64,000 nt of DNA from Xanthomonas sp. NCPPB 1128 (GCF_001043115.1 NZ_LFME01000001.1:310001-374000), one strand, 5' to 3'; counted from the first letter of the stretch, positions 44,348 through 54,927 are shown. The notes: generated from the letters alone by a model not told the origin. Made by a program: numbers and translations.

Positions 44348-45569
44348 AGCAGGCCCGCATCCTGCAGCATTGCCTTCAGTGCCCTGCGCTGCGCACCAGC
44401 GTCCGCCGGCCAGCCCTGCAATTGCGCGACGACCTTGCCGTCGCGCACCACGAAGAACGTCGGCATGCGCCTTCGCGCGGCAGCAGCGGCCATTCCTCCA
44501 CGTCGTAGAGCGGGTGCAGCGGCGTCTGCGGCTGCGCGCGGTTCCAGGCGCGCAGCGCGCCCATGTCCTCGCGGCCGGGCGGCAGCGTCAGCCACAGCGC
44601 ATGGCGGCGAAACGCCGGCCCCAGCTCGGGATCGGCGGCGATGGCGCGTGCGGCGTCGGCGGCGAAATGGCAGCCGGCGGTGACCAGAATCTGCGGCGGC
44701 CGCAGATCGATCCGCTGCCGGCGCAGGGTGCGGCCATCGGCGTCCAGCGACCATAGCGTCGGCCCCTGTGCCGATGCGCCCAGGCGGTCGTCGAAGCGCA
44801 GCCACTGCGGCCAGTCGGCGCTGCCGCCATCGGCCAGCAGGTCTTGCGCTTCCTTCACGCGATGCGCCAGCAGCAGCGCGTTGCCGGCGGCATCCACCTG
44901 CTCGGCACTGGCCTGGCCACGGCGGCGCAGCTGCGCCAGTACCTGCAGTTGGGCATCCAGTCCCGCCGGGGTGGGGCGCAGCGCATAGGTGGCGACCACC
45001 GCCCGATACAGCAACTCCAGCGCGTCGTCGTCCAGCCGCGCGGTGGCGTCGCGGTCGGAGGCCTCGGGCAGGGCGCTGCGCAACGCGGGCCAGGGATCGC
45101 GCCCGCTATGGCCCATGCCGTCCAGGTTCCGGTTGTAGCGGTTGTAGCGGCGCTCCAGGTCGCCGATCCGGCCGGCGGGATCGCCAACGCGCGGCTGCGT
45201 CGCCCAACGCGGCAAAGTCTCCGCGTAGCGTTCGACCCCAAACAGGGCCAGTAATGCGCGGCCCTGTGCGCGGGTCAACTTCGGCAGGTCCTGCGTCGCG
45301 AATCCGCCCAGGCCGTTACGACCGAAGACGAGGCTATCCAGAAAGCGTTCGCGGGCGCCGGGCGTGAGCGCGTCCAGTGGCGTGCGCTGGTCGGCGTGGG
45401 CGCGCAGGTAGGTCTCGAGCTGGGCCCTGGAGCGGATCGGCAAGTCTTCCGCGGCGACCGCGCTGCCGCCGCTTGTCGCCATCTCGGCCGTAGGTGTCGG
45501 AGGCGGCGGTTGCGCCAGTGCGTGCGTCGCCAGGCACAGGGCGAGGCTGGCAAAACATGCATGGCGCAT
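44344..45569 (-). pseudogene. Exported thioredoxin-fold protein, frameshifted near its C-terminus
   Basis: About 405 residues when the frame is repaired. A signal peptide (MRHACFASLALCLATHALAQ) is followed by a helical region of unknown type (RSRAQLETYLRAH, LERRYNRYNRNLDGMGHSG). The C-terminal thioredoxin-like domain has ILVTAGCHFAADAARAI, with a single Cys where CxxC is usual, and LYDVEEWPLLPREG. In the original frame the end becomes GACRRSSWCATARS... and runs to 44376. In the +1-shifted frame it reads MPTFFVVRDGKVVAQLQGWP and ends at TAG 44344, a far better thioredoxin ending (MPTFF holds the cis-Pro). A one-base deletion near 44465 explains this; it could be real or a sequencing error. Confidence 0.7.
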
Positions 45570-45746
45570 GCGGCGTTCCAGGGGCGGTGGTCGTGTTGCC
45601 GATCCTAGCGGTCGCCGGGTGGTCCTTCCAACTGTGCGAGCTGTAGCGTCCGCGAAGGCTCGGAGCGCGCCGCACAGGGTGGGGCGCCGGAACGGCCGGC
45701 AGGCGACCTGTCGGCTGAACGGTAGGACGGCACCACCCGGACGAAC

Positions 45747-45775
45747 TTGACCTTGTAATAGCGTGCTATTACATT
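45747..45775 (+). promoter_or_regulatory. Promoter and operator palindrome of the his operon
   Basis: -35 TTGACC (45747-45752), 17-base spacer, -10 TACATT (45770-45775). The palindrome TGTAATAGCGTGCTATTACA (45754-45773; perfect 9-bp arms, GT centre) covers the spacer and most of the -10. A bound dimer would block RNA polymerase. The predicted transcription start (about 45781-45783) coincides with the ATG at 45782, so the first mRNA is probably leaderless. Confidence 0.75.
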
Positions 45776-45781
45776 AGCGCA

Positions 45782-46108
45782 ATGAAACAACGTCCCGCCC
45801 CCGCAGAAGACCGCGCCAGCGACGCCTCGTTCAAGGCGTTGGCGCGCACCCTGGCCCAGCTCGGCAAGCCGCAGGAAGTGGCGGCGTTCCTGCAGGACCT
45901 GTGCACGCCGGCTGAGCTGGAGGCGATGGCCGACCGCTGGCGGGTGGTACCGCTGCTGCTCAAGGGTGTGCCGTATCGCGAGATCCACGACCTGACCCAG
46001 GTCAGCGTCACCACCATTGGCCGTGTCGCACGGACCCTGGAATACGGCGCCGGCGGCTATGCCGCGGCGCTGCGCCGGCAGACGGCGCGCCCCTCCGATT
46101 CCCACTGA
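45782..46108 (+). CDS. TrpR-family repressor, probable regulator of the his operon
   Basis: Small DNA-binding protein of 108 residues with the Trp-repressor fold (TrpR/YerC group). Seen: [21 protein letters not shown] (helices before the reader) and [23 protein letters not shown] (helix-turn-helix, residues 60-82). It is the first gene of the his operon, ten bases before hisG, with a perfect palindrome over its promoter. It is therefore likely to sense histidine (or a derivative) and to repress itself and the his genes. Such TrpR-like his regulators have been proposed in Xanthomonadales by comparative genomics (recalled, not checked). Start: no ribosome binding site, consistent with leaderless initiation. 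Confidence 0.87.
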   Translation: MKQRPAPAEDRASDASFKALARTLAQLGKPQEVAAFLQDLCTPAELEAMADRWRVVPLLLKGVPYREIHDLTQVSVTTIGRVARTLEYGAGGYAAALRRQTARPSDSH

Positions 46109-46117
46109 GATGTCCTG

Positions 46118-47032
46118 ATGAGTGCTTCCCTGGCAGCACCGGCCCGCGACCGGCTGCGTATCGCGATCCAGAAGAGTGGCCGCCTGGCCGAGCCGGCCCG
46201 CGCGGTGCTGGCCGCCTGCGGGCTGAGCTGGCGCGAGAGCCGCGACAAGCTGTTCTGCTATGGCGAATCGTTGCCGGTGGACCTGTTGCTGGTCCGCGAC
46301 GACGACATTCCCGGCCTGATCGCCGATGGCGTGTGCGACTTCGGCATCGTCGGCCGCAACGAACTCGAAGAGCAGGCCGGCGAGCGCCGTCGCAATGGCC
46401 TGCCCGAGGCGTATCGCGCCCTGCGCGGGCTCAACTTCGGGCAGTGCCGGCTGATGTTGGCGGTGCCGGACAGTTGGGAGTGGAGCGGCCCGCAGCAGGT
46501 GCAGGGACTGCGCATCGCCACCAGCTACCCGGCGGTGCTGGCCGACTGGCTGGACGCGCGTGGCATCGCCGCGCAGGTGGTGGAACTGTCCGGTTCGGTG
46601 GAGATCGCGCCGCGCCTGGGTACCGCCGACCTGATCTGCGATCTGGTCTCCAGCGGCGCCACCCTGGCCGCCAACCAGCTCAAGCCGGTGGAGACGCTGC
46701 TGGAGAGCGAGGCGGTGCTGGCCGGTCCGGTGCGCGAACCGGCCGACGCCCGCGCCGGCCTGGCGGCGATGCTGCTGCGCCGGCTCGACGGCGTGCTCAA
46801 GCTGCGCGACAGCAAGCTGCTGATGTTCCGCGCCGCGCGCGAGCGCGTCGCCGACCTGGCGCGGCTGCTGCCCGATGCCGAACCCCTGGTGCAACTGCCC
46901 AGCGACGCCGATGGCCCGCTGCAATTGCAGACCATGTGCCACGGTGCGATCACCTGGCAGCGCATGGAGGAACTGGAGCGCGCGGGCGCGCAGGGATTGA
47001 TGGTGTTGACGGTGGAGCGGTCGCTGGCATGA
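46118..47032 (+). CDS. hisG: ATP phosphoribosyltransferase
   Basis: First enzyme of histidine synthesis (ATP + PRPP), 304 residues, the long form with a C-terminal ACT-like regulatory domain. Seen: [20 protein letters not shown] at the N-terminus, [20 protein letters not shown] near residue 58, [12 protein letters not shown] near residue 133, and [20 protein letters not shown] near residue 150 with the PRPP-binding region. The C-terminal domain probably mediates histidine feedback. The stop overlaps the hisD start (ATGA). Confidence 0.95.
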   Translation: MSASLAAPARDRLRIAIQKSGRLAEPARAVLAACGLSWRESRDKLFCYGESLPVDLLLVRDDDIPGLIADGVCDFGIVGRNELEEQAGERRRNGLPEAYRALRGLNFGQCRLMLAVPDSWEWSGPQQVQGLRIATSYPAVLADWLDARGIAAQVVELSGSVEIAPRLGTADLICDLVSSGATLAANQLKPVETLLESEAVLAGPVREPADARAGLAAMLLRRLDGVLKLRDSKLLMFRAARERVADLARLLPDAEPLVQLPSDADGPLQLQTMCHGAITWQRMEELERAGAQGLMVLTVERSLA

Positions 47033-48324
47033 ATCGATTGGAATGGAGCGCGCTCGACGCGCAGGAGCGGACCCAGGCGCTGACCCGGCCGGTGCAGCGC
47101 GTCGCCGAGCAGACCCGCAACGCGGTGGCGCAGGTGTTGAACGCGGTGCACAACCGCGGCGACGTCGCCCTGCGCGAACTCACCGCGCGCTTCGACGGCG
47201 TGGTCCTGGACACCTTCGAAGTGAGCGCCGCCGAGTTCACCGCCGCCGAGGCGGCGGTGCCGGCGCCGTTGCGCGCAGCGATGGCCGAGGCGGCGGCGCG
47301 GATCGACACCTTCCACCGCGCCGGCATGGCGCAGCCGTACGCGGTCGAGACCGCGCCGGGCGTGGTCTGCGAGCGCGTGGTGCGGCCGATCGGCCGGGTC
47401 GGCCTGTACGTGCCGGCCGGCAGCGCACCGCTGCCGTCGACCGCATTGATGCTGTGCGTGCCGGCGGCGCTGGCCGGTTGCCGCGAAGTGGTGCTGTGCA
47501 CACCGCCGCGCGCCGACGGCTCGGCCGATCCGGCGGTGCTGGTCGCCGCGACGTTGTGCGGGGTCGACCGGGTGTTCAAGCTCGGCGGCGCCCAGGCGAT
47601 CGCGGCGATGGGCTTCGGCACCGAGTCCGTGCCGTCCTGCGACAAGCTGTTCGGCCCCGGCAACAGCTATGTCACCGAGGCCAAGCAGCAGGTGGCGCAG
47701 GCCGGCGCGGCGGCGATCGACATGCCGGCCGGTCCGTCCGAGGTGCTGGTGATCGCCGACGCCGGCGCCAACGCCGCCTTCGTTGCCGCCGACCTGTTGT
47801 CGCAGGCCGAGCACGGCCCGGATTCGCAGGTGCTGCTGCTGTCCGACAGCGCCGCGCTGATCGAGGCCGAGGAGAGCGAACTGGAGCGGCAGCTGGCGAC
47901 GCTGCCGCGCGCAGCGATCGCCCGGCAGGCGCTGGCCGCGTCGCGGCTGATCCGCGTGGACACACTGGAAGACGCGTTCGCCATCAGCAACCGCTATGCG
48001 CCGGAACACCTGATCCTGGCGCTGCGCGCGCCGCGCGATTGGCTGGACCGGGTCGAGGCCGCCGGCTCGGTGTTCCTCGGCGACTACACCCCCGAGGCGC
48101 TGGGCGACTACTGCAGCGGCACCAACCACGTGCTGCCGACCAGCGGCGCCGCGCGTGCCTACAGCGGCGTGAGCGTGGCCAGCTTCCAGAATTTCGTCAG
48201 CGTGCAGAGCGCCAGCGCCGACGGCATCGCCACGATCGGCGGTTGCGCGGTGCTGATGGCACGTGCCGAGGGTCTGGACGCGCACGCCAATGCGGTGGCG
48301 CTGCGCATGGAGAAGGCGGCATGA
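47029..48324 (+). CDS. hisD: Histidinol dehydrogenase
   Basis: NAD and zinc enzyme of 431 residues that oxidises histidinol to histidine (last two steps). Seen: [20 protein letters not shown] near residue 120, [15 protein letters not shown] near residue 185, [15 protein letters not shown] near residue 205 and [14 protein letters not shown] near residue 228. [11 protein letters not shown] near residue 258 carries the zinc ligands Gln and His. [18 protein letters not shown] near residue 363 carries the catalytic His region. Overlaps both neighbours by four bases. Confidence 0.96.
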   Translation: MNRLEWSALDAQERTQALTRPVQRVAEQTRNAVAQVLNAVHNRGDVALRELTARFDGVVLDTFEVSAAEFTAAEAAVPAPLRAAMAEAAARIDTFHRAGMAQPYAVETAPGVVCERVVRPIGRVGLYVPAGSAPLPSTALMLCVPAALAGCREVVLCTPPRADGSADPAVLVAATLCGVDRVFKLGGAQAIAAMGFGTESVPSCDKLFGPGNSYVTEAKQQVAQAGAAAIDMPAGPSEVLVIADAGANAAFVAADLLSQAEHGPDSQVLLLSDSAALIEAEESELERQLATLPRAAIARQALAASRLIRVDTLEDAFAISNRYAPEHLILALRAPRDWLDRVEAAGSVFLGDYTPEALGDYCSGTNHVLPTSGAARAYSGVSVASFQNFVSVQSASADGIATIGGCAVLMARAEGLDAHANAVALRMEKAA

Positions 48325-49421
48325 GCGCGACCTCCGACGTGCGCGCCGTGTTGGCGCTGGTCCGCCCGGACCTGCGCGACTTCGCCGGCTACTCGTCCGC
48401 GCGCAGCAGTGCGCTGCAGGGCGAAGTCTGGCTCAACGCCAACGAATCGGCCTGGGCCAATGTCGCCGATGGCGACGCCGGCAATCGCCGCTATCCCGAT
48501 CCGCAGCCGCCGTTGCTGCGCGCCGCACTGGCGCAGCTGTACGCCTGCACCCCGGAACAGCTGCTGCTCGGCCGCGGCAGCGACGAGGCGATCGATCTGT
48601 TGCTGCGCGCCCTGTGCGAGCCGGGCCGCGACGCCATCGTCATCACCCCGCCAGTGTTCGGCATGTACGCGGTGTGCGCGCGGCTGCAGAATGCACGCGT
48701 GGTCGAGGTGCCATTGCGCGATACGACCGAGGGGCTGCTCACCGACGTGGACGCGGTGGTGGAGGCTGCGCTGAGCCAGATGGCCAAGCTGGTGTTCCTG
48801 TGTTCGCCGGGCAATCCCGGCGGCGCGGCCATCGCGCTGGCCGACATCGATCGCGCCGCCGAGCGCCTGCAGGGCCGTGCGGTGCTGGTGGTGGACGAAG
48901 CCTATGGCGAGTTCTCCGACGAGGCATCGGCCACGACCTTGCTGGCGCGCCACGCCAACCTGGCGGTGCTGCGCACGCTGTCCAAGGCGCACGCGTTGGC
49001 GGCGGCGCGGATCGGCTGCGTGATCGCCGACCCGGCGCTGATCGCAGTGCTGCGGCGCTGCCAGGCCCCGTATCCGATTCCGGCGCCGTGCACGCAGTTG
49101 GCGCTGGCCGCGCTGCAGCCCGAACCGCTGCGGCAGACCGCGGCGCGGGTGCAGGAAGTGCGCGCCGAGCGCACGCGCATGCAGGCGGCGCTGGCGGCAA
49201 TGCCGGGCGTGCGCCAGGTGTATCCGTCGCAGGGCAATTTCCTGCTGCTGCGCTTCGACGACGCCGAGGGCGCGTTCCAGGCGCTGCTGGCGGCCGGGGT
49301 GGTGGTGCGCGATCAGCGCGCCGCGCCGGGACTGGGCGATGCGCTGCGCATCACCCTGGGCACGCCGGCGCAGAACCAGCGCGTGCTCGGTGCGCTGCAG
49401 GCGTGGAGGGCGGCGGCATGA
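48321..49421 (+). CDS. hisC: Histidinol-phosphate aminotransferase
   Basis: PLP aminotransferase of 366 residues, fold type I, that makes histidinol phosphate from imidazole-acetol phosphate. Seen: [10 protein letters not shown] near residue 37, [18 protein letters not shown] near residue 80, [16 protein letters not shown] near residue 157, [15 protein letters not shown] near residue 190 and [14 protein letters not shown] near residue 219 with the PLP Lys. Coupled to hisD and hisB by ATGA overlaps. Confidence 0.95.
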   Translation: MSATSDVRAVLALVRPDLRDFAGYSSARSSALQGEVWLNANESAWANVADGDAGNRRYPDPQPPLLRAALAQLYACTPEQLLLGRGSDEAIDLLLRALCEPGRDAIVITPPVFGMYAVCARLQNARVVEVPLRDTTEGLLTDVDAVVEAALSQMAKLVFLCSPGNPGGAAIALADIDRAAERLQGRAVLVVDEAYGEFSDEASATTLLARHANLAVLRTLSKAHALAAARIGCVIADPALIAVLRRCQAPYPIPAPCTQLALAALQPEPLRQTAARVQEVRAERTRMQAALAAMPGVRQVYPSQGNFLLLRFDDAEGAFQALLAAGVVVRDQRAAPGLGDALRITLGTPAQNQRVLGALQAWRAAA

Positions 49422-50491
49422 CCCCAATCCTGTTCGTGGACCGCGACGGCACCCTGATCGAGGAGCCGGCCGACTTCCAGATTGACGCCTACGAGAAGCT
49501 GCGCTTCGTGCAGGGCGTGATCCCGGCGATGCTCAAGCTGCGCGATGCCGGCTACCAGTTCGTCATCGTCACCAACCAGGATGGCCTGGGCAGCGAGGCC
49601 TACCCGCAGGCCGCCTTCGACGGCCCCAACGACCTGATGCTGCAGATCTTTGCCAGCCAGGGCATCGTGTTCCGCGAAGTCCTGATCGACCGCAGCTGGC
49701 CGGCCGACAACGCGCCCACGCGCAAGCCCGGCATCGGCCTGATGCTGCCCTACCTGCAGGACCGCAGCATCGACTGGGCGCGCTCGGCGATGGTCGGCGA
49801 CCGCGTCACCGACATCCAGTTCGCCGAGAACCTGCGCATCCGCGGCTTCCAGTTGCGCACCGCGCAGTTCGGCGGCGAGTGGGACTGGGCCGGCATCGCC
49901 CATGCACTGGCCGATGCGCCGCGGCGCGCGCGGGTGCAGCGCGACACCAAGGAAACCCGCATCGCGGTGGAACTCGACCTGGACTTGGCGCGCGATCCGC
50001 ACTGCGCCACCGGCCTGCCGTTCTTCGACCACATGCTCGAGCAGATCGGCAAGCACGGCGGTTTCGCGCTGGACGTGCGCGCCGAGGGCGACCTGCATAT
50101 CGACGAACACCACACCATCGAAGACACTGGCCTGGCCCTTGGGCAGGCGCTGCGCCAGGCGTTGGGCGACAAGCGCGGCATCGGCCGCTACGGCTTCACC
50201 CTGCCGATGGACGAGACCCTGGCCAGCGCGGCGCTGGATTTCAGCGGGCGTCCGTATTTCGTGTTCGAAGGCGAGTTCAAGCGCGAGCGGGTCGGCGACA
50301 TGCCCACCGAGCTGGTGCCGCACTTCTTCCGCTCGCTGTGCGACGCGGCCGGGCTGAACCTGCATCTGAGCGTGCGTGGCGACAACGACCACCACAAGGT
50401 CGAGGCCTGCTTCAAGGCGCTGGCGCGTGCCCTGCGCCAGGCGCTGCGCCGCGAGGGCGCGGCGTTGCCGTCGACCAAGGGCGTGCTGTGA
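49418..50491 (+). CDS. hisB: Bifunctional histidinol-phosphatase / imidazoleglycerol-phosphate dehydratase
   Basis: Two-domain protein of 357 residues. The N-terminal HAD phosphatase (1-165) has [12 protein letters not shown] with the DxD nucleophile (D8, D10), VTNQDGLGS and [12 protein letters not shown]. The C-terminal IGP dehydratase (175-357) has [43 protein letters not shown] and [19 protein letters not shown] with the manganese-binding His and Glu residues. Notable: the E. coli zinc loop CPHLPADECDCRKP is replaced by [14 protein letters not shown], so all four zinc ligands are missing. Confidence 0.95.
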   Translation: MTPILFVDRDGTLIEEPADFQIDAYEKLRFVQGVIPAMLKLRDAGYQFVIVTNQDGLGSEAYPQAAFDGPNDLMLQIFASQGIVFREVLIDRSWPADNAPTRKPGIGLMLPYLQDRSIDWARSAMVGDRVTDIQFAENLRIRGFQLRTAQFGGEWDWAGIAHALADAPRRARVQRDTKETRIAVELDLDLARDPHCATGLPFFDHMLEQIGKHGGFALDVRAEGDLHIDEHHTIEDTGLALGQALRQALGDKRGIGRYGFTLPMDETLASAALDFSGRPYFVFEGEFKRERVGDMPTELVPHFFRSLCDAAGLNLHLSVRGDNDHHKVEACFKALARALRQALRREGAALPSTKGVL

Positions 50492-50549
50492 GCGGGCGCG
50501 TGCCGGCTGGCGGCGCGCAGCGGGACGGCGCCTGCGTGCGGAGGCCGCG

Positions 50550-51152
50550 ATGAGCACGGTCGCGCTGATCGACGCCGGCGGCGCCAACCTCGGTTCGGTG
50601 CGCTATGCGCTGGAGCGGCTGGGCGTGGAGGCGCGGCTGGTCCGCGACGCGACCGGCCTGCAGGGCGCGGAGCGGGTGATCCTGCCTGGCGTCGGCGCCG
50701 CGCCGCATGCGATGGCGCGGCTGCGCGAGCAGGGGTTGGTGGAGCCGTTGCGCGCACTGCAAGTGCCGCTGCTCGGCATCTGCCTGGGCATGCAGTTGCT
50801 GTTCGAGCGCTCGGAGGAGGGCGATGTCGATTGCCTGGGCCTGCTGACCGGCGTGGTCCGGCGGATGCCGCCGGCGCTGGGCATCCGCGTGCCGCACATG
50901 GGCTGGAACCGACTGCTGCCGCTGCAGCCCTCGCCGCTGCTGGCGGGCGTGCCGGACGGCGCCAGCGCCTATTTCGTGCACGGCTATGCCGCGCCGGTCA
51001 CCGCCGACACCGTCGCCGCCTGCGACCATGGCGGCCTGTTCACCGCGGTGGTGCAGCATGGCCGCCGCTGCGGCGCGCAATTCCATCCCGAGCGCTCGGC
51101 CGACACCGGCGCGCGCATCCTGCGCAACTTCCTCGAGACCGATTTCCCATGA
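50550..51152 (+). CDS. hisH: Imidazole glycerol phosphate synthase, glutaminase subunit
   Basis: Class I glutamine amidotransferase of 200 residues that supplies ammonia to HisF. Seen: [20 protein letters not shown] at the N-terminus, [15 protein letters not shown] near residue 44, [18 protein letters not shown] near residue 75 with the nucleophilic Cys, and [18 protein letters not shown] near residue 175 with the catalytic His and Glu. It begins 58 bases after hisB, the only sizeable gap within the operon. ATG 50550 follows GGAGGCCGCG. Confidence 0.95.
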   Translation: MSTVALIDAGGANLGSVRYALERLGVEARLVRDATGLQGAERVILPGVGAAPHAMARLREQGLVEPLRALQVPLLGICLGMQLLFERSEEGDVDCLGLLTGVVRRMPPALGIRVPHMGWNRLLPLQPSPLLAGVPDGASAYFVHGYAAPVTADTVAACDHGGLFTAVVQHGRRCGAQFHPERSADTGARILRNFLETDFP

Positions 51153-51883
51153 GCTTCGTCGTCTATCCCGCCCTGGACATCCGCGACGGCCGCGTGGTGC
51201 GGCTGGCGCAGGGCGACTACGCCCGCGAGACCCACTACGGCGACGATCCGCTGCGCCGTGCGCAGGCCTTCGCCGAGGCCGGCGCGCAGTGGATGCACCT
51301 GGTCGACCTGGACGCGGCCCGTGCCGGCGGCTACACCCTGACGCCGCTGCTGCAGCGGATCCGCAGCGAGACCGGGCTGCAGGTGCAGACCGGTGGTGGC
51401 GTGCGCTCGCGCGCCGACGTGCAGCACCTGCTGGATGCCGGCGCCAGCCGCGTATTGATCGGCTCGCTGGCGGTGCGCGATCGCGACTCGGTGCTGGAAT
51501 GGCTGGCCGAGTTCGGGCCCGACCGCATCACCGTCGCGCTGGACAGCCGCCAGGACGCGCACGGCGTGTGGCGCTTGCCGGTGCACGGCTGGACCGAGAC
51601 CTCGTCGCTGAGCCTGGACGCGCTGGCCGGCGAGTACGCCGCGGCCGGGCTGGTCCACCTGCTGTGCACCGACATCGCCCGCGACGGCATGCTGTCCGGG
51701 CCGAACCTGGCGCTGTACGCGCACCTGCGCCAGCTCGCGCCGGCGTTGGCGGTGCAGGCCTCCGGCGGCATCCGCAACGCCGCCGACGTGCGCGGCGCGC
51801 GCGAGGCCGGCTGCGCCGGTGCCGTCCTCGGCAAGGCCTTGCTGGAAGGGCGGCTGCGCCTGGACGAGGCGCTGGCATGCTGA
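51149..51883 (+). CDS. hisA: ProFAR isomerase
   Basis: TIM-barrel isomerase of 244 residues (5-ProFAR to PRFAR). Seen: [20 protein letters not shown] at the N-terminus with the catalytic Asp, MHLVDLDAA near residue 48, [13 protein letters not shown] near residue 78, VALDSRQD near residue 128 and [14 protein letters not shown] near residue 171 with the second catalytic Asp. [13 protein letters not shown] is near residue 203. Overlaps hisH by four bases and hisF by seven. Confidence 0.96.
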   Translation: MSFVVYPALDIRDGRVVRLAQGDYARETHYGDDPLRRAQAFAEAGAQWMHLVDLDAARAGGYTLTPLLQRIRSETGLQVQTGGGVRSRADVQHLLDAGASRVLIGSLAVRDRDSVLEWLAEFGPDRITVALDSRQDAHGVWRLPVHGWTETSSLSLDALAGEYAAAGLVHLLCTDIARDGMLSGPNLALYAHLRQLAPALAVQASGGIRNAADVRGAREAGCAGAVLGKALLEGRLRLDEALAC

Positions 51884-52653
51884 GCCGGCGCATCATCCCG
51901 TGCCTGGACGTGCGCGAGGGGCGCGTGGTCAAGGGCGTCAAGTTCCGCGACCACGTGGACATGGGCGACATCGCCGAACTGGCGCTGCGCTACCGCGACC
52001 AGGGCGCCGACGAACTGGTGTTCTACGACATCGGCGCCAGCCCGGAAGGGCGCTCGGTGGACTACGCCTGGGTCGAGAAGGTGGCGCGGTTGCTGGACAT
52101 CCCGTTCTGCGTGGCCGGCGGCATCCGCGAAGTCGCCACCGCGCGCGCGGTGCTGCACGCCGGCGCCGACAAGATCTCGATCAATTCGCCGGCGCTGGAG
52201 CGGCCGGCGCTGATCGCCGAGCTGGCCGAGGCGTTCGGCGTGCAGTGCGTGGTGGTCGGTATCGATTCGATCCGCGAGGACGACGGCCAGTGGCGCGTGC
52301 GCCGCTTCACCGGCGACCCGAGCAAGACCCAGGCGCTGCGCATGCGCACCCTGGACTGGGTGGTGGAGGCGCAGCGCCTGGGTGCCGGCGAGATCGTGCT
52401 CAACTGCATGGACAGCGACGGCGTGCGCCGCGGCTACGACATCGCCCAACTGCACGAAGTGCGCGCCCTGTGCAAGGTGCCGTTGGTGGCCTCCGGCGGC
52501 GCCGGCGAAATGCAGCACTTCGCCGACGTGTTCGAGCGCGCCGACGTCGACGGCGCACTGGCCGCCAGCGTGTTCCACAGCGGCGCGATCGCCATTCCCG
52601 AACTCAAGCGCTTCCTGCGCCAACAACAGATCGAGGTGCGCGATGGCGCATGA
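51877..52653 (+). CDS. hisF: Imidazole glycerol phosphate synthase, cyclase subunit
   Basis: TIM-barrel cyclase of 258 residues that joins HisH-derived ammonia with PRFAR, making IGP and AICAR. Seen: [20 protein letters not shown] with catalytic Asp11, [14 protein letters not shown] near residue 46, [20 protein letters not shown] near residue 80, and [13 protein letters not shown] near residue 170 with the second catalytic Asp (E. coli Asp130 region precedes). [13 protein letters not shown] is near residue 200. Overlaps hisI by 11 bases. Confidence 0.96.
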   Translation: MLSRRIIPCLDVREGRVVKGVKFRDHVDMGDIAELALRYRDQGADELVFYDIGASPEGRSVDYAWVEKVARLLDIPFCVAGGIREVATARAVLHAGADKISINSPALERPALIAELAEAFGVQCVVVGIDSIREDDGQWRVRRFTGDPSKTQALRMRTLDWVVEAQRLGAGEIVLNCMDSDGVRRGYDIAQLHEVRALCKVPLVASGGAGEMQHFADVFERADVDGALAASVFHSGAIAIPELKRFLRQQQIEVRDGA

Positions 52654-53266
52654 ACACTCCGACGACGCAAACGTCGCCGACGCGGCGCTGGATTGGGGCA
52701 AGGGCGACGGCCTGCTGCCGGTGGTCGTGCAGGACGCCGCGACCCTGCGCGTGTTGATGCTGGGCTACATGAATCAGGAGGCGCTGGCGGCCACGCGCCG
52801 CAGCGGCCAGGTCACCTTCTACAGCCGCAGCAAGCAGCGGCTGTGGACCAAGGGCGAAAGCTCCGGCCACGTCCTGGAGGTGGTGGCGATCGACACCGAT
52901 TGCGACCGCGACACCCTGCTGGTGCTGGCGCATCCGAAGGGGCCGACCTGCCACCTCGGCCGCGACAGCTGCTTCCCGCAGGCACCGGGCCAGTTCCTTG
53001 GCGCGCTCGATCGCCTGGTCGCGCAACGCGAGCGCGAACGGCCGGCCGGCAGCTACACCACGCAGCTGTTCGAGAAAGGCACGCGGCGCATCGCGCAGAA
53101 GGTGGGCGAGGAGGGCGTGGAGACCGCGCTGGCCGGCGTCGCCCAGGGCGACGACGAACTGCTCGGCGAGTCCGCCGATCTGCTCTACCACCTGACCGTG
53201 CTGCTGCGCGCGCGCGGCCTGGGCCTGGCCGATGCGGTGGCGGTGCTGGAAGCGCGGCACCGCTGA
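52643..53266 (+). CDS. hisI: Phosphoribosyl-AMP cyclohydrolase / phosphoribosyl-ATP pyrophosphatase
   Basis: Bifunctional HisIE of 207 residues for steps 2 and 3 of histidine synthesis. The cyclohydrolase domain (about 15-110) has [38 protein letters not shown], and [10 protein letters not shown] and [11 protein letters not shown] with the zinc and magnesium ligands. The pyrophosphatase domain (about 115-207) has [20 protein letters not shown] and [11 protein letters not shown] with the metal-binding Glu residues, then [11 protein letters not shown]. Last gene of the operon. Confidence 0.95.
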   Translation: MAHEHSDDANVADAALDWGKGDGLLPVVVQDAATLRVLMLGYMNQEALAATRRSGQVTFYSRSKQRLWTKGESSGHVLEVVAIDTDCDRDTLLVLAHPKGPTCHLGRDSCFPQAPGQFLGALDRLVAQRERERPAGSYTTQLFEKGTRRIAQKVGEEGVETALAGVAQGDDELLGESADLLYHLTVLLRARGLGLADAVAVLEARHR

Positions 53267-53334
53267 GCCGACCCGACGCGGTCATCGCTGCGTCGGCATA
53301 GCTGGCTACAATCGGGGGTCCTCGGCTTCCCCGG

Positions 53335-54927
53335 ATGTTCCGCATGTTGCGCACCGTCGTCCTCGCCTGCCTGTTGGCTGCCGCTGCTCCCGCCTTGGCG
53401 CAGACCACGACGATCAGCGGCAGCGTCTACCAGGAACGCGACAACGCCCCGGGCCGCGGCGCGGGCGATATCGGCATCGCCGGCGTGCAGGTCTCCGATG
53501 GCGTGCACATCGTCCGCACCGATGCGCAGGGTCGCTACCACCTGCAGGTGGAACCCGGCCGCACGGTGTTCGTGATCAAGCCCGACGGCTACAGCTTCGC
53601 CAGCGCCGGCAACGGGCTGCCGGACTACTGGCGGCACTACGCACCGGCCGGCTCGCCCAAGCTCAAGTACCCGGGCATCGCGCCGACCAGCGGTGCCACC
53701 GACCACTGGGATTTCGCGCTGCGCGCGCAACCTAAGGCCGACAGCACCGAGGTGCTGGTGTTCGCCGATACCCAGACCGCATCGATGACCGACGTCGGCT
53801 ACTACGCCCGCGACATCGTCGAGCCGCTGCGCGGCAAGACCCATGCGCGCATCGGCACCACCCTGGGCGACGTGGTCAGCGACGACCTGTCGCTGTATCC
53901 GGCGCTGAATGCGGAAACCGCCAAGCTCGGCGTGCCGTGGTTCCACGTGCCCGGCAACCACGACCTCAACTTCGATGCGACCGACGACGTCGATTCGCTG
54001 TCGAGCTGGCGCGCGGTCTACGGCCCCGATACCTACGCGGTGGAAGAGGGCGGCGCCAGCTTCGTGTTCCTGGACGACGTGGTCTACCAGCCGACGCAGC
54101 AGCCCAAGTACATCGGCGGCCTGCGCGCGGACCAGTTCGCATTCCTGCAGGCCTACCTGGCCGGCGTGCCCAAGGACCGCCTGGTGGTGCTGGGCCTGCA
54201 CATCCCGCTGTTCGACGCGGCGCCCGGCAAGGAGACCTTCCGGCATGTCGACCGGGCGCGGCTGTTCGCGCTGCTGCAGGCCTTCCCGCACGTGCTGGTG
54301 CTCAGCGGCCACAGCCACACCCAGCGTCACTACTACCACGGTGCCGACGAGGGCTGGCACGGCGCGCAGCCGTTGCACGAATACAACGTCGGCGCGGCCT
54401 GCGGCGCGTTCTGGTCCGGGGTCAAGGATGCAGAGGGCATTCCCGCCGCGACCATGGCCGACGGCACCCCGAACGGCTATGCGTTGCTGACCGTGCGCCG
54501 CGACGGCGACTATGCGCTGGCCTACCACGCCGCGCGAGCCGCCGACGACACGCAGATCGGCCTGCATGCGCCGAAGGTGTTGCGCCGCGGCGCCTATCCG
54601 GCCTGGGGCGTGTACGCGAACGTGTACATGGGCGAGGACGACAGTCGCGTCGAGTACCGCGTGGACGACGGCGCCTGGAAGCCGATGCAGCGCGTCGAAC
54701 AGCCCGACCCGGCGCTGCTCGCCGAGAACGCGCGCGACGATGCCGCCGACGCGCTGCGCGGCTACGATCGGTCGCCGGAAGCGACTCCTTCGCAGCACCT
54801 GTGGCGCGGTGCCTTGCCGACCGACCTGAACGTGGGCGCGCACCGCATCGAGGTCCGCGCGTTCGACCGCTGGCGTGGCGAGCAGCACGCCAGCGGTCGC
54901 TACCGCTTGCAGGACGCCTCTCCCTGA
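53335..54927 (+). CDS. Exported calcineurin-like metallophosphoesterase
   Basis: 530 residues with signal peptide (LRTVVLACLLAAAAPALAQ). An N-terminal carboxypeptidase-regulatory-like beta domain (about 25-130; ISGSVYQE, GVQVSDGVHIVRTDAQGRYH) precedes a metallophosphatase domain (about 135-400). The latter has VLVFADTQT, TLGDVVSD (GD motif), VPGNHDLNFD (GNHD motif) and LSGHSHTQRHYY (GHxH motif). A C-terminal domain (about 400-530) follows. The order N-beta, calcineurin, C-terminal matches the MetallophosN/C-containing phosphoesterases. Substrate unknown. ATGs at 53335 and 53344 are both possible. It may be read with its own promoter 68 bases after hisI. Confidence 0.87.
   Translation: MFRMLRTVVLACLLAAAAPALAQTTTISGSVYQERDNAPGRGAGDIGIAGVQVSDGVHIVRTDAQGRYHLQVEPGRTVFVIKPDGYSFASAGNGLPDYWRHYAPAGSPKLKYPGIAPTSGATDHWDFALRAQPKADSTEVLVFADTQTASMTDVGYYARDIVEPLRGKTHARIGTTLGDVVSDDLSLYPALNAETAKLGVPWFHVPGNHDLNFDATDDVDSLSSWRAVYGPDTYAVEEGGASFVFLDDVVYQPTQQPKYIGGLRADQFAFLQAYLAGVPKDRLVVLGLHIPLFDAAPGKETFRHVDRARLFALLQAFPHVLVLSGHSHTQRHYYHGADEGWHGAQPLHEYNVGAACGAFWSGVKDAEGIPAATMADGTPNGYALLTVRRDGDYALAYHAARAADDTQIGLHAPKVLRRGAYPAWGVYANVYMGEDDSRVEYRVDDGAWKPMQRVEQPDPALLAENARDDAADALRGYDRSPEATPSQHLWRGALPTDLNVGAHRIEVRAFDRWRGEQHASGRYRLQDASP

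Noticed and set aside
46109-46117. A histidine leader-peptide attenuator before hisG
   Set aside because: Only nine bases separate the regulator from hisG and there is no His-rich frame before the operon; the operator palindrome explains control better.
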